Shown in pieces: positions 1 through 5,026 of a DNA stretch of 6,914 nt (positions are counted from its first letter, which is position 1; each line of letters begins with the position of its first letter). The notes beneath the pieces are model-generated. The model was not told the origin of the DNA. It was given only the letters and a program-made list of their open reading frames with translations, and ran no database searches. Position numbers and translations under genes: made by a program. Location: assembly GCA_016840945.1 (NCBI GenBank), contig JAEORJ010000400.1, positions 1-6,914 on the forward strand, written 5' to 3'. The DNA comes from Candidatus Gerdarchaeota archaeon (GTDB lineage: Archaea; Asgardarchaeota; Heimdallarchaeia; JABLTI01).

Positions 1-213
1 GATGATGTGAAAGTCGTATCTGAATTGACTATTAAGAGAGCGATATCCCTCTTATGGAAAGAAGATCATCAACTTACAGAAGGAGCTGCAGCTGCTGCAA
101 TTGTTCCATTGCTGGATCAACCATTATTAGATAAAAATCGAGTTATTGTTGCTGTACTATCTGGTGCCAATATCAATAATAATCTTTTTACAGATATTCT
201 CAAAACATTCTAA
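1..213 (+). CDS. Threonine dehydratase-like PLP enzyme, C-terminal fragment (5' end outside window)
   Basis: The reading frame is open from the first base and ends at TAA 211-213, giving the last 70 residues of a larger protein. The GTG at base 7 is an internal valine codon, not a start. The fragment matches the end of the fold-type II PLP catalytic domain of threonine/serine ammonia-lyases. It has a V-S-E-x-x-I-K-x-A helix, an EGAAAAA segment (usually EGAGA), then a strand and the VLSGANI motif (usually SGGNI). The family deaminates threonine to 2-oxobutyrate, or serine to pyruvate, in the cytoplasm. The protein stops shortly after this motif, so it has no C-terminal ACT regulatory domain and resembles the short catabolic TdcB or serine racemase type. 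The Gly-to-Ala change in SGGN is seen directly; its effect is unknown. Threonine synthase or another fold-type II enzyme is a less likely alternative. Substrate specificity cannot be decided from the tail alone. Confidence 0.8.
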   Translation, partial: DDVKVVSELTIKRAISLLWKEDHQLTEGAAAAAIVPLLDQPLLDKNRVIVAVLSGANINNNLFTDILKTF

Positions 214-245
214 TGACTTCTTTTTCTCACATTCATGAACTATTT

Positions 246-276
246 TTCTCAAACCTTTGAGAATATTTATATTCTC
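246..276. promoter_or_regulatory. Two interlocked palindromes overlapping a TATA-like element (putative operator)
   Basis: TTCTCAAA-CC-TTTGAGAA (246-263) is a perfect inverted repeat with 8-base arms. GAGAATAT-TT-ATATTCTC (259-276) is a second perfect one, and the two share the GAGAA at 259-263. The second palindrome contains the TATA-like run at 266-273, the best placed TATA box for the downstream GNAT gene. A TTCTCAAA copy also occurs at 197-204, inside the end of the upstream gene. A protein bound here would compete with TBP/TFB, so a repressor site is a reasonable inference. The first hairpin could instead help end the upstream transcript, but it has only a 2-base loop and no long T tract follows it. 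Confidence 0.5.
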
Positions 277-315
277 TTAAGTATAACTATTATATGTTAT
301 TTTTAATTGGTGTGA
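266..315 (+). promoter_or_regulatory. Candidate archaeal promoter and ribosome-binding site of the tandem GNAT gene
   Basis: The TATA-like run at 266-273 (TTTATATT) follows a purine-rich GAGAA that could act as BRE. It would place transcription start near 295-300. GGTGTGAT at 309-316 resembles the GGTGAT complement of the archaeal 16S rRNA tail, with GGTG nine bases before the ATG at 322, which supports this start. A second TATA-like run, TATTATATG at 288-296, would instead give an almost leaderless transcript. The ribosome-binding motif favours the first reading. Confidence 0.45.
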
Positions 316-321
316 TTTCTA

Positions 322-1209
322 ATGACTGATTATGAGATTAAGATTTATCAACCCGGTTTTGAAAATGAACAAGAGAAAATTGGTAGAGAAGTTGCGAAGA
401 CTTTTTTAATTCCCCATCAGACTCCTGCAACACGATTAAAGGAAGTTTACACTGCTGAGGATTTTGATCCTGAAACAAGATTATATGCTTTTAAAGGGGA
501 AAAAATGATTGGTTTCTTAACATCTCGAGTATTACCTATAGGTGATGATGGTATACAAAGAGCTAATCTCACCCCACCCTCCGTTTTAACAGGATATGAG
601 GATGCTGAGAAAATTTTATTCAAAAAAGTAATTGCTATTTTGAAAAATAAAGGTGTGCAAAAAGTTCTATCTAATTACGGAGCTTTTGCAAATAAATCAA
701 AAAAAGATGCTGAAAATTTAGGCTATAAATTAGTGAATGAAGCATATTTTCTTTATAATGTCAATCTTGATGATATTGATAGTTCAATTTCTTTAGATAA
801 TATAATAGCTTTTGACTATGATAAACATCAAGAAATGTGTGCAAAAATTTTAGCTGATGAATATGGTCGCGATATTGATTGGGCTAATAATTTTTACGAA
901 AGAATTCGAAATGATACTACTATAAATCGAATGCAATTTGTAATTGTAGAAAATAATGAATTGAAAGGTTATCTTGGTTTAAACCAAAATAATATTGTAC
1001 CAACTATTGCTTCAATTATGGTTATTTATGCTGCAAATGCTGATTACATGAAACAATTATTAGCTAAGATTGCTTCAATCAAAAATGAGTTATCACTTAA
1101 ACAAATTCACGCTGCTTATAGTGACATTAGCGATATTAAGCTTGAAAAATATAAACCAATGAAATTTGAGTTTTTAGGCTCCTCAGCTCAGTTTGAATTA
1201 ACATTATAA
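322..1209 (+). CDS. Tandem GNAT-fold acetyltransferase-like protein, degenerate acetyl-CoA motif
   Basis: This 295-residue protein reads as two GNAT-like halves. In the first (about 1-148), paired strands at 53-71 (R-L-Y-A-F-K-G-E-K-M-I-G-F) are followed by a strand/helix unit at 82-110 and a helix ending in L-G-Y-K at 133-136, the usual late GNAT pattern. In the second (about 160-295), a strand pair at 204-222 (F-V-I-V-E-N-N-E-L-K-G-Y-L-G) precedes a strand and helix at 227-255. The canonical Q/RxxGxG/A pyrophosphate loop is absent. The first half has an L-T-G-Y-E-D-A-E helix start (89-96) where it should lie, and the second half has no equivalent. Family membership is thus from fold pattern, not catalytic motif. 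It could be an acyltransferase for a small molecule or a non-catalytic CoA binder; the substrate is unknown. The gene stands alone between a palindromic promoter region and a terminator. GGTG upstream supports the ATG start. Confidence 0.65.
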   Translation: MTDYEIKIYQPGFENEQEKIGREVAKTFLIPHQTPATRLKEVYTAEDFDPETRLYAFKGEKMIGFLTSRVLPIGDDGIQRANLTPPSVLTGYEDAEKILFKKVIAILKNKGVQKVLSNYGAFANKSKKDAENLGYKLVNEAYFLYNVNLDDIDSSISLDNIIAFDYDKHQEMCAKILADEYGRDIDWANNFYERIRNDTTINRMQFVIVENNELKGYLGLNQNNIVPTIASIMVIYAANADYMKQLLAKIASIKNELSLKQIHAAYSDISDIKLEKYKPMKFEFLGSSAQFELTL

Positions 1210-1219
1210 AAAATTATTT

Positions 1220-1260
1220 TCTTCACAGAATTTAATCTGTGAAGATGATTCTTATTTTTT
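1220..1260. terminator. Bidirectional hairpin terminator between convergent GNAT and reductase genes
   Basis: The arms at 1220-1229 and 1236-1245 form a perfect 10-base-pair stem (CTTCACAGA/TCTGTGAAG plus one outer T-A pair) with a 6-base ATTTAA loop. On the plus strand a T6 run follows at 1255-1260. On the minus strand the stem is followed by a T-rich stretch (complement of A-rich 1208-1213). It lies between the stop codons at 1207-1209 (plus) and 1266-1268 (minus), so it can end transcription from both sides. Confidence 0.75.
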
Positions 1261-1265
1261 CCATT

Positions 1266-2249
1266 TTAACGATATGATGATGTAGGTTTATTTTCCATGA
1301 TTGATTCAATTTCTTCAATAATGTTATTTGAAAGCTCTACACCCGAAGCATTTGCATTTTCTTTTATATGTTCAGGTTTGGATGCACCAGTTAATGAAGT
1401 AGAAACCTCTGGTAACCTCAATGTCCAAGCTATTGCTAATTGAGGAACTGAAATTCCAAGCTTATCAGCTATTTCTTTCAAAGCTAGAACTTTGACATTA
1501 TAACTTACAATTCTTTCAGGTGTATAACGACTATGTTTATCCGCACGAGATCCTTTAGGTATTTTTTCAAGGTATTTTTCTGTAAATAATCCGCCTGCTA
1601 ATGCTTCAAAAGTTATTAAACCATGTTTGTGATATTTAGCTACTTCTAAGAGATCTACTTCAATAAATCTGGCGTTTAAATGATATGGTGTTTGTTCAAC
1701 ATGTGGTGGTATAGCACCAAGCTTCTTTGCTAACCAAATTGTTCTTTCTACAAGTGTGGGAGGCCACCAGCTTGTACCCCAATAATGGATTTTTCCTTCC
1801 TCAATAAGATTTGTCATAGTCATAATGGTTTCCAATAAAGGCGTAGTTCTATCAGGTCTATGACAAATATAGATATCTATAGAATCTGTTTGTAAAAGCT
1901 TTAATGATCTGTCAATTGCTTCTCTAATATGTTTGCGACTTAAACCTCCACTATTTTCACTTTCTCGCATTTTATAGAAAACTTTTGTACTAATAACCAA
2001 ATCATCACGGTCTGTATTCTTTAAAAAATTGCCTAATAGGATTTCAGCTGGTGTTCGTTGCTCCATTGGTAATTCTGAATCATAAATTCCATAACGATCT
2101 GCACAATCAATAAAATTTATTCCTTGATTTAGTGCTTCTTCTAAAATACTATGTGATACTTTTTCATTAATATAAGAACCATGATGCATAGTTCCTATAC
2201 TCACATCAGATACTTTTAATCCGTGTTTGCCTAAATTTCTATATTTCAT
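1266..2249 (-). CDS. Aldo/keto reductase, AKR6 (Kv-beta)-like, second gene of operon
   Basis: This 327-residue NAD(P)H-dependent oxidoreductase has the (beta/alpha)8 barrel pattern of the AKR superfamily and would reduce aldehydes or ketones in the cytoplasm. The catalytic tetrad is complete: Asp48 and Tyr53 in I-D-C-A-D-R-Y-G, Lys89 in I-S-T-K-V, His130 in Y-I-C-H-R-P-D. The cofactor segment L-T-G-A-S-K-P-E-H-I-K-E-N is at 286-298. Length is normal. The HRPD and Y-W-G-T-S segments resemble the Kv-channel beta subunit (AKR6) group. It differs from its upstream paralogue at two normally conserved places: W-G-T-S-W-W-P-P (158-165) against W-G-T-S-R-W-S, and G-L-F-T-E-K-Y (220-226) against G-I-L-T-G-K-Y. 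These lie around the active-site mouth and cofactor loop, so substrate or cofactor preference may have diverged. The ATG follows the paralogue's stop by 10 bases. The GTGA motif at 2259-2256 on the minus strand supports this start and suggests co-translation. The substrate is unknown. Confidence 0.92.
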   Translation of the reverse strand: MKYRNLGKHGLKVSDVSIGTMHHGSYINEKVSHSILEEALNQGINFIDCADRYGIYDSELPMEQRTPAEILLGNFLKNTDRDDLVISTKVFYKMRESENSGGLSRKHIREAIDRSLKLLQTDSIDIYICHRPDRTTPLLETIMTMTNLIEEGKIHYWGTSWWPPTLVERTIWLAKKLGAIPPHVEQTPYHLNARFIEVDLLEVAKYHKHGLITFEALAGGLFTEKYLEKIPKGSRADKHSRYTPERIVSYNVKVLALKEIADKLGISVPQLAIAWTLRLPEVSTSLTGASKPEHIKENANASGVELSNNIIEEIESIMENKPTSSYR

Positions 2250-2259
2250 TTTACTTCAC

Positions 2260-3243
2260 TCATCTATAGCTTGATTGTAATTTATTTTTTAGAACTTCAT
2301 CAATTTGGTCAATGATTTCGCTAGAAAGTTCTATACCACTCGCTTCACAGTTATTTTTAACATGATCTGCTTTTGATGCTCCAGTAATAACTGAAGTTAT
2401 TTCTTGATGCCTTAATGCCCATGCAATAGCAAATTGATTTAGTGGTATCTCGAGAGAATCAGCAATAGGAATTAATTTTGAAACATTTTCGCCAAATTGC
2501 TCTAACATCCCCATTTGGTATTTACTTTTAGCTGCTCTGCTTGTATTTGGTATGTCTCTAATGTATTTGCCAGTTAAAATACCTCCAGCTAATGGTTGGT
2601 AAGCTATTAATCCCAAACCATGATACTTAGCAACTTCTAATAGATCAACCTCAAGTGATCTCTCAAAGAAATTATACTTTGGTTGTTCAATTGATGGTGG
2701 AATGAGTCCCAAGTATTTTGATAAACCAATCGCTCTTTCAACAAGGCTTGCAGACCAGCGACTTGTTCCCCAATAATGCACCAATCCTTCTTCGATTAAA
2801 TCCGTCATAACTCGAATAGTTTCTTCTAATGGTGTGCTTGGATCAGGCCTATGACAATAATAAATATCTAGAAAATCTGTTTGTAATTGCTTTAGTGAAT
2901 CTTGAATACCTTCTCTGATGTGTTTTCGATTAAGACCGCCGCTATTAATCGATTCGCGCATTTTAGTGAATACTTTACTGCTAATGACATAATCATCTCG
3001 ATTATAATCTTTCAAAAATTCTCCTATAATTGCTTCTGCTCTTATTCGTTTTTTAGAATCAATTTGAATATCATCAATTAGTCCATAAAGGTCTGCACTA
3101 TCAATGTGATTAATTCCTTGATCAATTGCTTCTTTCAGACAGAGAAGAGCTGCTTCTTTATCTACTTTTGAACCATAAAACATAGTTCCTAAACTTATTT
3201 CTGATACTTTCAGTCCATGTTTTCCTAAATTTCTATATCTCAT
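2260..3243 (-). CDS. Aldo/keto reductase, AKR6 (Kv-beta)-like, first gene of operon
   Basis: This is an NAD(P)H-dependent aldo/keto reductase of 327 residues from the chosen ATG. The tetrad is intact: Asp48 and Tyr53 (I-D-S-A-D-L-Y-G), Lys90 (I-S-S-K-V), His131 (Y-Y-C-H-R-P-D). H-R-P-D-P-S-T-P-L-E-E-T, Y-W-G-T-S-R-W-S (157-164), the E-Q-P-K-Y-N segment and P-L-A-G-G-I-L-T-G-K-Y are close to the Kv-beta/AKR6 pattern. The cofactor segment I-T-G-A-S-K-A-D-H-V lies near 286-295. A GTG at 3250-3252 would add three residues (M-K-K). The ATG at 3241-3243 is preferred because the paralogue begins at the same point (M-K-Y-R-N-L-G-K-H-G-L against M-R-Y-R-N-L-G-K-H-G-L) and because the GTGA overlapping that GTG then serves as ribosome-binding site. 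The two paralogues look about half identical and both end in S-S-Y-R, so they arose by tandem duplication. The divergent winged-helix gene likely controls this operon. The substrate is unknown. Confidence 0.92.
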   Translation of the reverse strand: MRYRNLGKHGLKVSEISLGTMFYGSKVDKEAALLCLKEAIDQGINHIDSADLYGLIDDIQIDSKKRIRAEAIIGEFLKDYNRDDYVISSKVFTKMRESINSGGLNRKHIREGIQDSLKQLQTDFLDIYYCHRPDPSTPLEETIRVMTDLIEEGLVHYWGTSRWSASLVERAIGLSKYLGLIPPSIEQPKYNFFERSLEVDLLEVAKYHGLGLIAYQPLAGGILTGKYIRDIPNTSRAAKSKYQMGMLEQFGENVSKLIPIADSLEIPLNQFAIAWALRHQEITSVITGASKADHVKNNCEASGIELSSEIIDQIDEVLKNKLQSSYR

Positions 3244-3257
3244 TTTTTTCACGTAAA

Positions 3258-3271
3258 ATTAAATTTTATTT
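3258..3271 (-). promoter_or_regulatory. Candidate TATA element of the reductase operon
   Basis: On the minus strand this reads AAATAAAATTTAAT, an AT-only run centred about 22-24 bases before the ATG at 3243. That distance would give a leaderless or near-leaderless transcript. Its match to the archaeal TATA consensus is weak, so the call is tentative. Confidence 0.3.
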
Positions 3272-3275
3272 GCTG

Positions 3276-3341
3276 TTCAATAGATGTTAGAACGATTCAA
3301 TCATTGATTGAATGGTACCGTTCAAATTATAATTGAATGGT
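3276..3341. promoter_or_regulatory. Array of TTCAA/TTGAA half-sites in divergent promoter region (putative operator)
   Basis: Five half-sites are packed in 66 bases: TTCAA at 3276, 3296 and 3321, TTGAA at 3308 and 3333. ATTCAATCATTGATTGAAT (3295-3313) is a perfect palindrome with 9-base arms about one central base. TTGAATGGTACCGTTCAA (3308-3325) is a second one with a single mismatched pair. The 10-mer ATTGAATGGT occurs as a direct repeat at 3307-3316 and 3332-3341, a 25-base period. The right end abuts the BRE of the winged-helix gene, and the left end lies just upstream of the reductase start region. This placement suits binding by the adjacent regulator, giving autoregulation and control of the reductases. 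The binding protein is inferred. Confidence 0.65.
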
Positions 3342-3394
3342 CGAAACTTATATATATTTCGGTTAGACATTTAAAGCTAGAACTAAAACAGGTG
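3341..3394 (+). promoter_or_regulatory. Archaeal promoter (BRE/TATA) and ribosome-binding site of winged-helix gene
   Basis: TCGAAAC at 3341-3347 fits the archaeal BRE, and TTATATATAT at 3348-3357 is a strong TATA box. Transcription would start near 3378, leaving a leader of about 20 bases. GGTG at 3391-3394 lies five bases before the ATG at 3400 and fixes that start. The BRE overlaps the last base of the second ATTGAATGGT repeat, so a protein on the repeat would hinder TFB. Confidence 0.7.
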
Positions 3395-3399
3395 TTTTC

Positions 3400-4086
3400 A
3401 TGAGTAAAAAAATAAAACAAAAAGAGCAGGAAAAGAGAGAATTGCTATTTACATATTGGGATACATTACCTATGGTTATAAAAATCGATATACCGAGTGA
3501 AGAAATCTTAACTCATGAAGTAAGGAATTTAATTTTACATTTCATAAGAAAAGGGAAAGAGGAAGTATGGTTTGATGATACTAAACATATTCGACATGCA
3601 TTTTCCGCCAAAGAATTGCTTGATATGGCAAATGAAAAATTGGATGAAGAAATGAAATTACAGAGTTTATATTTCCACTTACAAAAAATGCAAGAATTTG
3701 GTTTATTAGATGTTATTTCAACGCTACATGAGGGAAGGCACAATATTGCTTACTTTGGTCGCACTTCAAGAGGTTTTAATTTTCAAAGCAAAAAAGACAA
3801 GACTAAATATGATGATTATTTTGCGGAAGGTGGAAAATTTGCTCAAGCTTTAAATCCTGCTATTTCTAAAGATCGATTTAAGGAATTTTTATTAGAATTT
3901 AAAGCTATCAATAATGAATCTGAGAAACGAGTTATTGAATGGCTTGAAGAGCGAGAACAATTCATTAACGAAAATAATATTGATAGTGCTACAATGTTTA
4001 GTTTTCTAAATCGAATAAATTATCATAATGAAAAAATGACTAATCTAATGAAGGAAATCGCACAAATTCTTGATTTTGATTTATAA
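3400..4086 (+). CDS. ArsR-like winged-helix transcriptional regulator, divergent from reductase operon
   Basis: This 228-residue soluble protein has a charged N-terminus (1-15, mostly K/E) and a winged helix-turn-helix domain at about 38-128. Within it, H-E-V-R-N-L-I-L-H-F-I at 39-49 is helix 1. F-S-A-K-E-L-L-D-M-A at 68-77 is helix 2. L-Q-S-L-Y-F-H-L-Q-K-M at 87-97 is the recognition helix, in the Y-x-H-L style of archaeal ArsR-like regulators. A wing sits near 110-121 (H-E-G-R-H-N-I-A-Y-F-G-R). The C-terminal part (155-228) is predicted helical and rich in charge, likely for dimerisation or signal sensing. No metal-binding cysteine cluster is visible; the protein has no cysteines. Its position opposite the reductase operon, with a half-site array between, suggests it regulates that operon and itself. 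Whether it represses or activates, and what it senses, cannot be read from the sequence. Confidence 0.8.
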   Translation: MSKKIKQKEQEKRELLFTYWDTLPMVIKIDIPSEEILTHEVRNLILHFIRKGKEEVWFDDTKHIRHAFSAKELLDMANEKLDEEMKLQSLYFHLQKMQEFGLLDVISTLHEGRHNIAYFGRTSRGFNFQSKKDKTKYDDYFAEGGKFAQALNPAISKDRFKEFLLEFKAINNESEKRVIEWLEEREQFINENNIDSATMFSFLNRINYHNEKMTNLMKEIAQILDFDL

Positions 4087-4107
4087 TTCACTTTTTATCA
4101 AAATCAA
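4070..4107. terminator. Inverted repeat across convergent stop codons (putative bidirectional terminator)
   Basis: TTGATTTTGAT (4070-4080) and ATCAAAATCAA (4097-4107) are perfect 11-base arms around a 16-base loop holding both stop codons (TAA 4084-4086 plus, TGA 4090-4088 minus). Each arm is coding: both proteins end with D-F-D because they read the same repeat from opposite sides. A T5 run at 4092-4096 lies in the loop on the plus strand. No clear T tract follows on the minus strand, so termination in that direction is less certain. Confidence 0.5.
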
Positions 4108-4876
4108 ATTCAGCTATTTCTCCACCTACAACATGACATCTCAAATTGATTTGTTCATTAGGTGGAATTGATTTCTCATTTATTTCATTTTGATATTTTA
4201 CTTTTAGTTCTCCCAATTTCTTCATCATTTCAGTAAATATTCTTATCACTTCGCCAGATTGTCTGGGGTGTGTTATTTTCATCTCAATGCTATTTAAAAA
4301 TAAACTGCCTATTGGATATTTTTTATTTAATGGTTTGTTTCCTTGTAGGATTAATTGTTCTTCTCTTTCAATATTATTGATCATAAAATTTTCTAGAATA
4401 TGATTATATGCGAATCTTCTTCTATCCCTATCTGCAGTTTTTCCTAAATCTGGATTTTTAGCCATTAATTCAAAATAAAAATTCGCTACTTCTTGATCGG
4501 ATTTAGTTGTAATTAAATCATACAATTGCGTAAATAGCTCATCCATTTTATCAACAGGTGGTTCAGTAAAGTATTTTATAGCGAGATTTGTTAATTTATA
4601 AAAAATCCCTTTTTGATTATTTGTTATTTCTTGATCAATTTCTAATAGCGCAGGTTCTTTTAATAATTCCTTAATATGGTAATAGATTGTTGCATCATTT
4701 TTCCCTAAAAAAGAAGCAAGTTTCTTAATGTTTGAAGATCCAAAAGTATCGATTGCCATTATTATAGCATGTCGTGTTTCTATATTGAAAACATCATCAA
4801 TTTTTGAAATTGTTTTTTTATCTTCTTTTTTTTGCTTATACGTAACGTCTAGGCTATCTATTTTACGACTCATCAT
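4088..4876 (-). CDS. ArsR-like winged-helix transcriptional regulator, divergent from GNAT gene
   Basis: This 262-residue soluble protein has a lysine-rich N-terminus (14-25) and a winged helix-turn-helix domain at about 30-98. I-E-T-R-H-A-I-I-M-A-I at 32-42 is helix 1, S-N-I-K-K-L-A-S-F-L at 48-57 is helix 2, N-D-A-T-I-Y-Y-H-I-K-E-L at 60-71 is the recognition helix. The Y-Y-H-I-K-E-L pattern is typical of archaeal ArsR-like regulators. A wing follows at about 78-96. The rest (105-262) is a mostly helical effector or dimerisation domain with no recognised motif. The ATG at 4876 is followed directly by a second ATG at 4873. The GTGTGTGA motif ends immediately before the first, so the second start is equally plausible. 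The stop codon is one base from that of the convergent regulator. It likely controls itself and the divergent GNAT gene through the repeats between them. Confidence 0.78.
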   Translation of the reverse strand: MMSRKIDSLDVTYKQKKEDKKTISKIDDVFNIETRHAIIMAIDTFGSSNIKKLASFLGKNDATIYYHIKELLKEPALLEIDQEITNNQKGIFYKLTNLAIKYFTEPPVDKMDELFTQLYDLITTKSDQEVANFYFELMAKNPDLGKTADRDRRRFAYNHILENFMINNIEREEQLILQGNKPLNKKYPIGSLFLNSIEMKITHPRQSGEVIRIFTEMMKKLGELKVKYQNEINEKSIPPNEQINLRCHVVGGEIAEFDFDKK

Positions 4877-4910
4877 TCACACACTCTGACAATTTATGAT
4901 TGTAAATTTG

Positions 4911-4920
4911 ATTTTATAAA
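4911..4920 (-). promoter_or_regulatory. Candidate TATA box of the minus-strand winged-helix gene
   Basis: On the minus strand this reads TTTATAAAAT, centred about 40 bases before the ATG at 4876, preceded by GATTAAA as a BRE-like element. Transcription would start near 4890, leaving a leader of about 14 bases that contains GTGTGTGA. One copy of the ATTTAATCAT repeat (4920-4929) overlaps the BRE position. Confidence 0.5.
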
Positions 4921-5007
4921 TTTAATCATTAAAATATTTTAATAATCTAAGTATTTATATAGTTGGTGGATAATAATTTAATCATCAAATTATTATAATG
5001 ATTAAAT
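4920..5007. promoter_or_regulatory. Three copies of ATTTAATCAT in divergent promoter region (putative operators)
   Basis: ATTTAATCAT occurs at 4920-4929 and 4976-4985, and its complement ATGATTAAAT at 4998-5007. The last two form perfect 10-base inverted arms around a 12-base spacer. Copy 1 lies inside overlapping palindromes: TTTAATCATTAAA (4921-4933) and ATTAAAATATTTTAAT (4928-4943, perfect 16-base). Copy 1 sits at the BRE of the regulator promoter. Copies 2 and 3 lie at or just past the predicted transcription start of the GNAT gene. This layout would let one protein repress both directions. Base composition is very AT-rich, so chance similarity must be tested. Confidence 0.55.
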
Positions 5008-5021
5008 CAATCTTCAGTGAT
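4948..5021 (+). promoter_or_regulatory. Candidate promoter and ribosome-binding site of the GNAT gene
   Basis: TTTATATA at 4954-4961 is a good archaeal TATA box, with TAAG just before it as a weak BRE. Transcription should begin near 4984, inside the second ATTTAATCAT copy. GTGAT at 5017-5021 lies five bases before the ATG at 5027 and supports that start. The inferred leader is about 40 bases and contains the third repeat copy. Confidence 0.55.
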
Positions 5022-5026
5022 AAAAA

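Noticed and set aside
7..213. A complete 68-residue small protein starting at GTG 7
   Set aside because: The frame is open to the window edge and the sequence matches the internal C-terminal part of a PLP enzyme, so the GTG is a valine codon.
246..263. Intrinsic terminator for the upstream threonine dehydratase-like gene
   Set aside because: The loop is only two bases and no long T run follows. The sequence fits a palindromic protein-binding site better, though termination here is not excluded.
3295..3341. CRISPR-like or mobile-element end repeats in the divergent region
   Set aside because: The repeats are 5-19 bases, palindromic, confined to one promoter gap, and have no spacers of constant length, cas genes or transposase nearby.
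3513..3743. A 76-codon open frame on the minus strand inside the winged-helix gene at 3400-4086
   Set aside because: It is fully covered by a gene with clear domain structure on the other strand, has no recognisable motif and a composition typical of a shadow frame.
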